Notes: generated by a model from the sequence alone, not told the origin. Shown: positions 11,395-22,477, counted from the first letter of the stretch. The stretch is DNA of 64,000 nucleotides from Gordionus sp. m RMFG-2023 (GCF_954871325.1 NC_088775.1:39223561-39287560); one strand, 5' to 3'. Made by a program: numbers and translations.

Positions 11395-11950
11395 ATTGTA
11401 TTTTACATTGGTGAATAATTGTTTTCACTGATAGTAGCTTCTTGATTGAGAGTGATAATATCATCTTCAATAGCTATATAATTGATATATTAAAAATATT
11501 GGTATCATATTGTATTTTACATTGAATTGGTGAATAGTTGTTTTCACTGATAGCAGCTTCTTGAGTGAGAGTGGTAATATCATCTTGCATAGCTTTATAA
11601 TTAATATAATAAAAATATTATGCAAACTTGAAATTTAAATGATGATTGATCTTAAAAATAAAATAAATAAAAAAATTAATTTTGAATTTTGTAATATAAT
11701 TAATATAATGAAAATATTATTTATCATATTGTATTTTACATTATAGAATAATTGTTTTCACTGATAGCAGCTTCTTCTTGAGTGAGAGTGGTAATATCAT
11801 CATGAATAGCTTTATAATTGATATAGTAAAAACATTAGTATCATATTGTATTATACATTGAATTGGTGAATAATTGTTTTCACTGATAGCATTTTATTAA
11901 GAGAGAGTGGTAATATCATCTTGCATAGCTTTATAATTGATATAAAAAAA
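11395..11950. repeat. Tandem repeat, ~115-120 bp unit with conserved peptide frame
   Basis: Four or five copies of a unit containing TTCACTGATAGCAGCTTCTT and GAGTGGTAATATCATC start near 11423, 11543, 11757 and 11879. On the minus strand each unit encodes a similar peptide (for example DDITTLTQEAAISENN), separated by AT-rich spacers. No known domain was recognised. Confidence 0.65.
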
Positions 11951-12117
11951 TATTATGCAAATTTTATAAAGATAAATTAAAATGATTTGTAAAATTTTGT
12001 AAAGATAAATTAAAAGAATATATAAGGTTTTACTTTCGCTTCCTACAGTTGCATGGTTAACTGAAATTATAGGCTCATCTGTTAGTATAGATATTGGAAA
12101 AAAAATAAAAAAAATAA

Positions 12118-12185
12118 ATACGTAGAGATGACATGACGTAGCGATGACATGATTTAGTGATGACGTAGTGATGACATCGGAAATA
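12118..12185 (+). repeat. Short tandem repeat (GATGACAT type)
   Basis: GATGACATGACGTAGC, GATGACATGATTTAGT, GATGACGTAGT and GATGACATC follow one another. This is a small decayed microsatellite inside hAT-A. Confidence 0.6.
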
Positions 12186-12414
12186 ATATAGATAATATCA
12201 ATTTTGTTTTTTTTATTTTTTTCATAAATATTTTATTTGATCAAATAAATTATCCAAAATTTAAATTGAATATTTTTTTATACTTAATATAGTAATTTCC
12301 TAAATCATAAAATTTTTGTAGAAGTGTAATGGTGATTTTTTTTTTATAAGATGCTTAAAAATTGAAAGAATGTAATTAAATTTTATAATAGCGGCTTAGA
12401 TTAAAATTTCTTTT

Positions 12415-12603
12415 TTAAATAATGGGCGGGCGGGTAAAATTTTTTAGACTAATGGGCTGGTAGGAAAGAAAATTTAGACTAATGGGCAGGCGGGCGGGTA
12501 TAATTTTTTGAAAATTATGGCGGGCCGGGCGGGCAGTTAAAATTTTTTAAAATATTGGATGGGCGGGCTTATGGTCTAAAAACCCGCCCAATGCAAACCT
12601 CTA
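12415..12603. repeat. Right terminal region of hAT-A with GGGCGGGC repeats
   Basis: Four blocks of GGGCGGGCGGGT or GGGCCGGGCGGGC alternate with AATTTTTT stretches, leading into the right TIR (CCCGCCCAATGCAAACCT). The left end at 1052-1110 has the shorter counterpart GGGGGCGGG. Repeated subterminal motifs fit transposase-binding sites. Confidence 0.6.
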
Positions 12604-12611
12604 GTAGTAAC

Positions 12612-13048
12612 ATATAACAAAATATATTAAGCATATAGAAGGGCATTTTAAGTTTAGGATAAATTCATTTATCCGAATGTCTTTATTATATCGATCAAAG
12701 TTTTTATAAGAAACGATAATACTTTTATTTGTAATTCTTTTGGTATATATACGTTTATATAATTATCCAATTTAACTTCTAATAATATGCAAGATTAACC
12801 TCGATAATATAATATTACATGTCGGAATAATATAATATACAAATATAAGGTGACCTTTAAATATATCTTACAATAATAAATATTCAAATGTAACAGTCTT
12901 AAATTTAAAAATGGGATACTTGCTCAACTTGCCATCTTTTCTTATCAACTATTAATCCACTAAAAAGTTTTAAATGTATAACTCATTTCTAATGCCAAAA
13001 ATTTTAAACTCAGCTCAAGTTAAAGAAAAAAGAAAAATATAATATAAA
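12612..13048. other. AT-rich spacer between two elements
   Basis: No open frame of note and no repeat recognised between the hAT-A end and the foldback element. It may be the oldest unmodified sequence in this part of the window. Confidence 0.4.
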
Positions 13049-13069
13049 GCAATAACTAGTGTTGTTAAA

Positions 13070-13185
13070 TACAGGTCGGAGTCGAAAAATTGGCTTAAGC
13101 TCAAGCCGGCTCAGGAGTTGGCTCAAGCCGGCTCAATGGCTCAAGCCGGCTCAGGAGTTGGCTCGAGTCTAGTTTTGAGCCAACA
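13070..13185. repeat. GGCTCAAGCCGG cluster, left end of foldback element
   Basis: Four copies of GCTCAAGCCGGCTC separated by AGGAGTTG or AATG lie just inside the left end. The matching cluster is the tandem array at 19290-19880. Confidence 0.65.
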
Positions 13186-13384
13186 TTTATTAATTTAAAT
13201 ATTTTAAAAGAATATAATAAATATTATTTTTGTTTTAAAATTTTTTTTAAACATAATAATTTATATTATATTATGAAAATGGATTTATTTATTTGATATT
13301 TTTTTTAATAAAAAAAAATGCTATGCTGATATTGTAATATTATTTTTGTTAATAATTTATTAGTAATTTTCATGTCATGCCTAA

Positions 13385-16325
13385 AATTTTAAGCAAAAAG
13401 ATATTTATTTGTAAGAATTTTAAATTTTCTTTGTAATTGAGGAAATTTTTTGAGAATTTTATTATAAATAAACTATCCTTTAGATGAAATCGTTTATAGT
13501 TTTTTTTATATCTTTGTAAAATTATCTATTTTTATGTATATTAAAAGAATTGGTTTTTTCTAAATTATTTTTTAAAAATATTTATTTGCTAACATGTTTA
13601 AATAAAACTTCAGTGAAGATGTACCCTAGATAAGTGACAATTGTCATAATCGTTATTCTTGAAGTTTATTGAAATGCGTATAAATATAGGTTGTAAACAT
13701 GTTAAATTAAAATTTTAGTGAAGATATACTAAAGATAAGTTACAATTGTCATAATCGTTATTATTAAATAATTTTGAATTTTTTTACGCAAATGGGGAAA
13801 TTAATGCAAATGGGTAAAAATATATATTGTAAATATGTTAAATTAAAATTTCATTAAGATTTACTATAGATAGGTGACAATTGTCATAATCGTTATTTTT
13901 TTTAAGTTTTTAAAATTTTTTTGATGTAAATGGGCTAAAATAAGTATTTCTAACATGTTTAAATAAAACTTCAGTGAAGATGCACCCTAGATAGATAAGT
14001 GACAATTGTCATAATCGCTATTTTTGAAGTTTATTTAATATTTTTGACGCAAATGGGTATAAATATAGGTTGTAAATATTTTAAATTAAAATTTCATGAA
14101 GATGTAGCATATAAAAGTGACAATTGTCATAATTGTCATTTTTAAAGTTTTTGTGAATTTTTTTGACGAATGTGTTAAAATATAGATTGTAAACATATTA
14201 AATTAAAATTTCATGAAGATGTACCATGGAAAAGTAACAATTGTCATAATCGTTATTTTAAGCTTTTTGAATTTTTTTAACACAAATGGGCAAAAATATA
14301 GATTGCGTACATGTTAAAATAAAAGTTCAGTAAAGATGTATAGATAAGAAGCAATTGTCATAATCGTTATTTTTAAAGTCTTTTGAATTTTTTGACCCAA
14401 ATGGGTTGAAATATATTGTAAAAATGTCAAATATAAATTACATGAAGATGTAGGAAAGTGACAATTTACAACCTATATTTATACCCATTTGCGACAAAAA
14501 AATTCAATTAACTTCAAAAATAACGATTATGACAATTGTTACTTTTCCATGGTACATCTTCATGAAATTTTAATTTAATATGTTTACGATCTATATTTTA
14601 ACACTTTCGTCAAAAAAATTCACAAAAACTTTAAAAATAACGATTATGACAATTGTCATTTATCTAGGGTACATCTTCACTGAAATTTTATTTAAACATG
14701 TTAGCAATATTTATTTTAGCCCATTTACGTCAAAAAAATTAAAAAAACTTTAAAAACAACGATTATGACAATTGTCATTTATCTATAGTACATCTTGATG
14801 AAATTTTAATTTAACTTATTTACAATATATATTTTTACCCATTTGCGTTAAAAAAATTCAAAAAACTTTAAAAATAACGATTATGACAATTGTCACTTAT
14901 CTAGGGTAAATCTTAACTAATATTTTATTTAAACATGTTAGCAATATTTATTTTAGCCCTTTTATATCAAAAAAATTTTTAAAACTTTAAAAATAACGAT
15001 TATGACAATTCTTACTTTTATATGTTACATCTTAATTAAAATTTTAATTTAACATGTTTAAAAATACATATTTTTATTCATTAGCGTCAAAAAAAATCTA
15101 ATATTTTTAAAAATACCGATTATAATAATTATCATTTTTCCAATGAACATCTTCATTGAATTTATAATTTATCATCTTTACAATATAAATATTATTTTTA
15201 CCCTTTTTTGTCAAAAAATTTATAAATTGTTAAAATATCGATTATGATATATGTCACTTTCCTACATCTTCTTGAAATTTAAATTTGACATTTTTACAAT
15301 ATATTTTAACCCATTTGGGTCAAAAAAATTCAAAAAACTTTAAAAATAACGATTATGACAATTGCTACTTATCTATACATCTCACTGAAGTTTTATTTTA
15401 ACATGTACGCAATCTATATTTTTGCCCATTTGGGCCAAAAAAATTCAAAAAACTTAAGATAACGATTATGACAATTGTCACTTCTCCATGGTGCATCTTC
15501 ATGAAATTTTAATTTAATATGTTTACAATCTATATATTAACCCATTCGTCAAAAAAATTCACAAAAACTTAACAATTATGACAATTGTCACTTTTATATG
15601 TTATATCTTCGTGAAATTTTAATTCAACATGTTTACAATATATATTTTTACCCATTTGCGTTAAAAATACTTTAAAAATAACGATAATGACAATTGATAG
15701 TACATCTTCACCGAAATTTTAATTTAACATGTTACAACTTATATTTATACCCATTTCCATCAAAAAAATTCTATAAACTTTAAAAATAACGATTATGACA
15801 ATTGTCACTTATCTAGGGTACATCTTCACTGAAGTTTTATTTAAACATTTTAGCAAAAATTTTTAAAAACAACCATTAGCATCAAAAAAAATCTAATATG
15901 TTTAAAAATATTGATTATAATAATTGCCAATTTTTCAAGGAACATCTTCATTGAATTTATAATTTAACATCTTTACATTGTAAATATTATTTTACTTTTT
16001 ATGTCAAAAAGTTTCAAAAATGTTAAAAAATAACGAATATGACAATTGTCACATTAAAATATTTTCGTTAAAAAGATCATATAAAATAATATAAAAAAGA
16101 TATAAATATTTTTAAAAAAATTATTTAGAAAAAACCACATCTTTTAATATACTAAAAAAATAGATAATTTTACAAAGATGCTAAAAAAAACTATAAAAGA
16201 TTTAGCTAAAAGATTGTTTATTTATAATAAAATTCACAAAAGAATTCCTCAAAAATGATTTATTTACAAAGAAGATTTAAAATTCTTATCAAATCAAAAT
16301 ATGTTCAACAAGTATATAAATATTA
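13385..16325. repeat. Giant inverted repeat made of minisatellite units
   Basis: Units of roughly 105-125 bp contain GACAATTGTCATAATCG, itself holding the palindrome GACAATTGTC. About seven copies run in one orientation from 13600 to 14460. About fourteen run in the opposite orientation from 14461 to 16060, several degenerate. The switch point is at about 14461-14470. The outer flanks are also inverted copies: 13385-13600 matches the reverse complement of about 16060-16325, sharing TTTATTATAAATAAAC and TTTGTAAAATTATCTA. Folded, this would form a very long hairpin. There is no coding content. Confidence 0.85.
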
Positions 16326-16379
16326 TAAGGCAAAATCTTTGTTGATACTGAAGATAGAAATAACAATAACAACTTAAAC

Positions 16380-16580
16380 GATTGATAGATTATGGTTAGA
16401 CCAAAAATACATTAAAAAATTATGGGACGGGCCGGCCCTAAGTATATAAATCACGGACTATGTCTAAATATTTTTAAAAAAATTCTTGCCAGGCCTAATT
16501 TTTTTTTTGAAAATAGAATCCTGGACGAAATTTTTCTATTTTAAAAATTCGGGCCATGCAAATTACCTCTGCAGCTATCT
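16380..16580. repeat. GC-richer MITE-like fragment
   Basis: GGGACGGGCCGGCCC near 16430, CCAGGCCTAA near 16490 and CGGGCCATGCA near 16550 resemble the GGCCCGG-type MITEs at 51.2, 54.1, 55.8 and 59.2 kb. The ends are not clear. Confidence 0.35.
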
Positions 16581-16723
16581 GATATTAAGATTAAAAAAAA
16601 CCACATTTAAAAATTTATAAACAATACTTAATATTAATAAAAACCACCTTTAAAAATGTTAAATAAAAAAATTAATTAATATTTATATCAAATGAAAAAA
16701 TAAAGAAATAAAATGTTGAGTTA

Positions 16724-16782
16724 CAGGGTTGCATGTGTTTTATTTGGTGATATAATAAAAACAAAAACTATTAAGTGGTATA
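16724..16782 (+). repeat. Left TIR of the Tc1/mariner element
   Basis: Begins CAGGGTTGCATGTG and ends AAGTGGTATA. It pairs with the right TIR. Confidence 0.92.
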
Positions 16783-16862
16783 TTTATGTATTAGGAAAAA
16801 AATTTAACAATTAATAAAAATTTCTCATAAAACTTTTTAAAAAATAATTTTTTAAATTTAAA

Positions 16863-18005
16863 ATGTTTAATATTAATAATATTTTATCCAATAATACCAA
16901 TAATAGTTTTAGAAATTCTTCTTTATATAATAATAATTCCTTTTTATCTAATCATTCCTTTTCCACATCATTTTCGCTATCTGCTATAAGTGCCAATTCT
17001 ACAATAATAAACCCTATAAACTCACCGGCAATTCAAAACCCAAAAAGAAAATATAATTGCTGGAATAAAGAGAAAATTGACATAGTAACCAAATTGTTGT
17101 CCCAGCCGGAAATGGAAAGAATGGAAATAAAGGACATTGCCAGACATATTGATATGTCAATAGTCTCGGTTAACAAATTAAGGTAAGAAACTTTTTTTGA
17201 GTTTATAGGGGGGCCATTGAAGCAATATCAAATTCAAAAAAGGGATAGAAAGGTTATAAATGTTTTAATGGATAACAACACCTCGACTATCAAAGATATC
17301 ATAGAAAATTTGCCTCCAGGTTTCCCAAAAAATGAGGGGACCATCCGAAAATATATTAAAAAAATAGGATGGTCTAAAAAAAGGGCTGGAATAGAGCTTG
17401 ATCGACGAAATACACCAGGAGCAATTCGCATTCGCCAGGCTTATTGCCTTAAAATGCTAAACATTCCTATGAAAAAATGTTCTTCCTAAATAAAACAGGC
17501 ATAAACCTACATACATGTTGTACCTGTGTATGCTTGGGCCCCCTACAACGTCACACCAACTGTGATAGTTCCACCTTCCAAAGGCAAGAACGTTAGCATT
17601 TTATATACAATAGGAATTGGTGGCCTTATAACCTATCGAATTATTAAGGGCCCTTTAATGGGTTGCTTTTCCTTGATTATCTGAGAGAATTAGTAACAAT
17701 TCTTCCAAATGATGCAATTATCATTATGGATAATGCCGCAATACACAAGTGTCATCTTATTGATAGCTATAAAAATCGAATTAAATATCTTCCGCCATAT
17801 TCACCTCAATTAAATCCTATTGAAAACTTTTTCGGGGTCATAAAAAACAAATATAGGTCTATACCAAGGCCTAACAATAGAGATTAAATCATAAATAATG
17901 TTACTTCGATATTAAATCAGTACATTCCGTACGATTTTACAAACTTTTATAATCATATGCATGATTTTTTGGAACTTGGTTTTCGGGGACAACCAATCAA
18001 TTAAA
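16863..18005 (+). pseudogene. Tc1/mariner transposase, inactivated
   Basis: ATG at 16863 follows the left TIR. An Asn/Ser-rich head is followed by a helix-turn-helix part (IKDIARHIDMSIVSVNKL, residues 82-106). A TAA at 17184 interrupts. The same frame resumes with a second HTH-like part (STIKDIIENLPPGFP) up to 17489. Around 17480 a neighbouring frame gives FFLNKTGINLH, where the first catalytic Asp is expected but an Asn is read. Two further frame slips lead to VYAWAPYNVTPTVIVP and then to 17663-17887 with IIIMDNAAIHK (second Asp) and LPPYSPQLNPIENFF (catalytic Glu). Only 30 residues separate that D and E, against 34 in typical Tc1 members. The frame closes near 18005. Confidence 0.88.
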
Positions 18006-18657
18006 GGTAATATAAATTTATATAATATTTTAAATATATTTTTATCTTTTCTCTATTTATATAAAAATAAAGATGCCAATTTCGGAACACTCAAAACTAA
18101 ACGAGATTGCAATTTTAAAATATAATATTTTCTGACAAAATTAAATCATTATGTAAATTATTATTATTGTGTTTGTATTTGTAATTATAGATTATTATAA
18201 TATATACAAAATAAAATATTCTTTGGTTGATAATTTTTATATTTCGTTCTTCTGAGCGCCTTTCTATAGAAAAAAACGAATGGCATTTACATTTATCTGC
18301 AACATAAGTTAATTACTTTAAAGGTGGGTGGTGGTATTTTAAGTTTAAATTCTTTAGTGTAAGTCTTTATGATCAATATTGAGATTTAAGGTTCATAAAT
18401 AAAGATCATTTAATACATAGTATTATTTTTTGTTGATGATTTATACTATACAGTTATTATCACTTATACTTGCAAATCTTCCAAAAAATTAATTTCCAAT
18501 TACATACGATATTCTAGAAACATTTCATAGGTAAATTCTTATGTTACTTTATTTAAAAAAATTATTGTAAAAATTTGAAAAAATATTCACTTAAACTATT
18601 TTTTTCCAAATACATAAATGTGGTATTTCTGTTTTTTTAAACACTTCAAACTTATTA

Positions 18658-18715
18658 TTATACCACTTAATAGTTTTTGTTTATTATATCACCAAATAAA
18701 ATACATGTAACCCTA
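18658..18715 (-). repeat. Right TIR of the Tc1/mariner element
   Basis: The reverse complement begins TAGGGTTACATGTATTTT and continues through TGGTGATATAATAAAC. It is flanked by TA. Confidence 0.92.
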
Positions 18716-19285
18716 TAATGAAAGATTATTTATCAAATATCTTTTAGCTTAAAAGAAAAAATTGATTTATATTTAAATTTATATACCTATAAAATAAAAT
18801 AACATGTACGAAATAATATTTAAAAACAAAAAAATAAAATATTATTAAAAAATATATATGAGGGGTATAATTTATTTACAAATTCTAAATTTGTGTTTTT
18901 TTCCATTTATAGCATGGGTATATAAGAATAAATAATAATTATAAAATTATATTAAACAAATTCATAATAATAAATAAAATATATAAAAAATGAATCAATC
19001 CTTTTTTTAAATGTTTTTAAAAAAAATTATTATATCATTTTTTTAAAGATATTTAAAATAGCTAGTTCGATTATTTAATATCCATAGTCTTTTTTTTAAA
19101 AAATGAATATCTAAAGTAGGAGTTATATGTAAAATGATTAAGCAACTTGTGAATGAGTTTTGTCTAAATAACCAATTATTATCGTCTTAATACAATATAC
19201 TTTTTGCAATTTCATAATGCGGGTAGAAAAAAAACAGGAGTCTGCCACACCGATGCAATATGTGTCGTAGATCTTTTTTAATTAT
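18716..19285. other. AT-rich stretch of the foldback element
   Basis: Between the Tc1/mariner right end and the 180 bp tandem array. No frame, repeat or regulatory site recognised. Confidence 0.4.
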
Positions 19286-19289
19286 GGGA

Positions 19290-19883
19290 TCTTCCTTTTG
19301 GCTTGAGCCTAGTCAATTTTTGACTCAAAAACAATCTGAATTTAAGGCTAAGCCGGCTTGGCTAAGACGTTTATAAATAAATTTAGGCTCAAAAGTCGGC
19401 TTGAGCCAAGTCATGAGCCGACTCGAGCCAGCCGACTAATTTGGCTCAAAGAGCCGTCTTGAGTCAATTTTCGACTCAAAAGTTAGATGAGTTTAGGGCT
19501 AAACCGGCTTGGCTCAGCCATTTAACAAAACTAATCTCAAATAAATAAATTTTGGCTTAAAAGACGGCTTGAGGCAACTCATTAGCCGGCTTGAGCCGAC
19601 TCAACCAGCCAACTAAAAGGGGCTCAATGAGGAGGCTTGAAACTTAGTCAATTTTTGACTCAAAAACTGGCTGAGTTTAGGGTTTTGCTGGCTTGGCTCA
19701 GCCGTTTAGAAACACTAACACCAATCTCAAATAAATAAATTTCGCCTCAATAATCGGCTTGAGTGAGCCAACAGCTGAACCAGCCGGTTCAATGAGCCGG
19801 CTTGAGCCTGAATCGAATTTTTGGCTCGAAATCTAGCTGAGTTTTCTGCTAAACCGGCTTGGCTCAGCCATTTAACAACACTA
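19290..19883. repeat. Tandem array, ~180 bp unit, GGCTTGAGCC-rich
   Basis: Units contain AAACCGGCTTGGCTCAGCC, then AATCTCAAATAAATAAATTT, then GGCTTGAGCC-type motifs. Successive GAGTTTAGGGCT or GAGTTTTCTGCT starts lie near 19490, 19673 and 19850, a period of about 180 bases, with a partial unit before. The last unit runs into the terminal TTTAACAACACTA. Several units contain an internal near copy of that terminus (TTTAACAAAACTA), suggesting amplification of the element end. Confidence 0.75.
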
Positions 19884-19904
19884 GTATCAACTAGACCCTA
19901 AGGT

Positions 19905-20141
19905 TAAGGATATTTATCAAAAGCATTTTACTGGTCTCAAAACAAATATAAGTTTTTTTACATTTCTAGATTTTTACGTGTAAAGTTAAAAAATGCTGGA
20001 ATTAGAAAATTCTTACTGAACCCAAAGGTTTTTAAACATTTTTCCAACATCATAATTTTTTAAATAGGCTTAAAACAAAGATCTAAAATATAATTTTTTC
20101 TCGTGGAATAAAATATAATGGCAGTGATACCTTATTAGATC
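19905..20141. repeat. Minisatellite (~115 bp unit), first segment
   Basis: Units contain TCGTGGAATAAAATATAATG, GGCAGTG, then a TTAGATCCAA- or CTGAACCCAAAG-like stretch, TTTTAGAACATTTTTCCAA and TTAAAACAAA. This array is cut at 20141 by hAT-C1 and continues at 22478. Confidence 0.7.
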
Positions 20142-22469
20142 CAGTGTCGTTAAACGCTACTTTTAAAAGTAGCCCGCTATCGCTATCGTTTTCAAATGAG
20201 TAGCGCGTTATTAGCTACTTTTTACGCTATTTTGATTTTTTTAAAATATTTTTTACATAACTTTATTTCCACAAATAAAATATTGGTATAATTACATGAC
20301 TATTGTTACATATATATATAATTTATTTATTATTGCACTTTAATAATAATAACATTTCGGTACTGTCATCCCCAAGTCTAGAGCGACGATCAGAAAGTAT
20401 AAGCTTTGCCATACTAAATAATCGTTCAGCTCTAGCACTTGAGGGCAACGCAGTATTAAATTTAATAAACACACTTTTTATATGAAAAAATTATCTAAAA
20501 TATTTAAATGAGTATTTTTAGATTTAAAAAAAGCATCTAGAGGTTGAATATTATTATTATTATTATTTATTTCAAAAAAATTGTCTAAGGAAGGCCGCGG
20601 TTTCGATCTTGCTATAGTATTAATATCGTGGTTAAGCATGGCATTTTTTAAAGTTACCATCAGCCTATCAAGTTGCCCTTTAGATTCAGTCAAATTAATG
20701 TATGGCCAATTTAACTTGAAACTAGGATGAACGATATCAGCTATTACATTATCATCATCATACAGATCTGGAAATCTAATTTATATAAAGCGATTGTAAT
20801 TATTATAAAAAAAGAAGAATACCTTTTTAATTTTCAAAATTTAAATTTATCTGATATTTAGATTCATTTATAAAAAATATTAAAATAGCATTAAATTATG
20901 GCAAATAAAGATTTTAAAAATATAATTATTATACACAAGGTAATAAATATTATATTAATTTTGAATTTTATATTAATACTATAGATTGTGTTGTGAATTA
21001 AGCCAATTTAAATTATGGCTAATCTGGCAATAAATTATTCATTTTATACAATTGTATAATAGAAAATAAAAATAAAGTTTTGACCTTTTCTCGATGCCTT
21101 TTAGCATAGACTCTACCAGAGTTGGCAAAATTTTAGATTATAGATTCTTTTGAGCTTGGTAATTAATATACTCAGTGTGGAAACATAATATCCCATGCTC
21201 ATATTATCTTGCCCTTCCAAGATTTTAAGTGAGGATTTAGTAAGACATATGGATTTCTGAAATAATATTTGCTAGAATGTCATAAGTGACAGCCAATTAT
21301 TCTTTTTAAAGCTATTGCTACAGATTTTCGTTTTAGATTTTTTGGATCAATCCAATGTGCGGTCACTCTTACATAAGCTCTAAAAATATGAATATCATAT
21401 TATAAATCAGAAAATAAACATTTTTACCTTCTATTGTGTGCCCAGCAATTTGCTGTTGTACAAATGTAGGAGACATCTGATAGATTTAATATTAAAGATT
21501 CTTTCATTCTTTAAAGCTATCCAAAATTCTTGCCATCTCTGCCGGCAAAATATCTTGGTACGTGGAGAAAAAGTGTTTATCATCTTTATAAAAGAACCAT
21601 TATCTACCAAGGATAATGGTTGAATAGTCTCTATTATAAAGTTCATTATGACTTTGTAAGCCAATTTTTGACATACACTTGGTGTTGATGAATCCAAATT
21701 GCTTCATTTTGTTTGAATTAAATTTGACTTGGAAGTGGATGTATCTTCTTCCATTACTCCAAAACTTTTGAGATATTTTTCAATCTCTTTATAATTTGAG
21801 GTGTGAACAGTCTAAAATTATAACAGTAATACTTAAAATAAAAAATTAAGTAGGAGATAAGTACATAAAAATGATTGAAATAACTATTTTAAAATGTTTT
21901 AAATAATTTAGATAAAATTTATGAATATATAAAAAAAATGATTGGTCTTTGATTTAAATTTATTTTAAAAATTAAGGATTAGCCTACACATTGATATTAA
22001 ATTTGTTTAATATATTACCTTTAAAAGTTTTGTCAAATTAAAGCTGCATGTATGATTTGAGGATAAAATTTTGCGACACATCTTGCATCAAAACCGATAT
22101 CCAGTAGTAATTTTTTCTTCTAGATTAAAGAATTTTTTAAATTTTGGGAAAGGATAATCTATATTTTTCTCATTTTCCAAATAAATTTCTCTATCTTCAA
22201 CAATCTCACACATTTTTAATAACTAAATTTATAACGCTAGATTTATAATGTATATTTTTAAATATAAATTTCAAAATTAAATTAACTAAAAGGATTATAA
22301 TTTAGATTTAATAAAAATTTTTAATAATTTTTGGATGTATTTATTATGTAAAATTGAAAGTAACGAAGTTAAATTAGCAGCGAGCTACCGCTATCGTGTT
22401 TTTCTAAAAAAAATAGCCCGCTAAAGCTACCGCTACTGAAAAAGGTAGCGCGCTATTTTAACAACACTG
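20142..22469 (-). mobile_element. hAT-C1 transposon (TSD ATTAGATC)
   Basis: A 2,328 bp element with ends CAGTGTCGTTAAACGC and, in reverse, CAGTGTTGTTAAAATAGC. A perfect 8 bp TSD, ATTAGATC, lies at 20134-20141 and 22470-22477. Subterminal GTAGCGCGCTA-type palindromes occur at both ends (20165-20235, 22378-22455). It carries a decayed transposase on the minus strand. hAT-C2 (43665-45224) is an internally deleted copy of the same family. Confidence 0.93.
20345..22215 (-). pseudogene. hAT-C1 transposase, decayed
   Basis: Reading from 22215 downward: an acidic start (MCEIVED), then NLEEKI and C-x2-C of a BED-type finger near 22060-22090. Around 21697-21431 a frame reads KVIMNFIIETIQPLSLVDNG, then FSPRTKIFCR, the hAT segment before the catalytic core. 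Near 20440-20350 the C-terminal domain gives ALPSSARAERLFSMAK, then LILSDRRSRLGDD, the dimerisation motif. Frames change many times and the core is poorly readable. hAT family is secure from the C-terminus. Confidence 0.8.
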
Positions 22470-22477
22470 ATTAGATC

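Larger units (their letters stand above)
1052..12603 (+). mobile_element. hAT-A: composite hAT transposon carrying nested insertions
   Basis: The ends are inverted repeats: TAGAGGTCTGCATTGGGC at 1052 and, read in reverse, TAGAGGTTTGCATTGGGC ending at 12603. The flanking 8 bp GTAATTAC (1044-1051) and GTAGTAAC (12604-12611) fit a hAT TSD with two mismatches. Transposase remnants on the + strand lie at 1540-3300 and 8568-8790, either side of an LTR retrotransposon. The right half (8.8-12.6 kb) is filled by tandem repeats and a purine tract, which is unusual for a hAT. Either it absorbed later insertions, or the right end belongs to a related element and the two ends are matched by chance. The TIR match argues for the first. 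Confidence 0.6.
16724..18715 (+). mobile_element. Tc1/mariner-type transposon with ~58 bp TIRs
   Basis: Left TIR 16724-16782 and right TIR 18658-18715 match over about 58 bases with a few substitutions and a 2 bp indel; both contain TTTATTTGGTGATATAATAA. TA dinucleotides at 16722-16723 and 18716-18717 fit the TA target duplication of this superfamily. It carries one decayed transposase gene on the + strand. The total of 1,992 bp is a plausible full length. Confidence 0.92.
13057..19883. mobile_element. Foldback-like element with hAT-type ends
   Basis: The left end TAGTGTTGTTAAAT and the right end ATTTAACAACACTA are perfect 14 bp inverted repeats. The same terminus delimits hAT-C1, hAT-C2 and two MITEs. 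The flanking 8 bp are GCAATAAC and GTATCAAC (5 of 8 match), so the TSD is weak. Inside both ends lie GGCTCAAGCCGG-type repeats. In between are a 2.9 kb inverted repeat of minisatellite units (13385-16325) and a Tc1/mariner copy (16724-18715). No transposase of its own was found. It could be one element or a coincidental pairing of two family ends. Confidence 0.55.

Noticed and set aside
13600-16060. CRISPR array, because of regularly spaced repeats with a palindromic core
   Set aside because: Units are ~110 bp with conserved 'spacers', change orientation halfway, and lie in a eukaryotic transposon context.
17183-17208. A 26 bp mini-intron (GTAAG ... TTTATAG) in the Tc1/mariner transposase
   Set aside because: Removing 26 bases shifts the frame into an early stop, whereas the unspliced frame continues correctly after a single TAA. 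A plain stop mutation is simpler.
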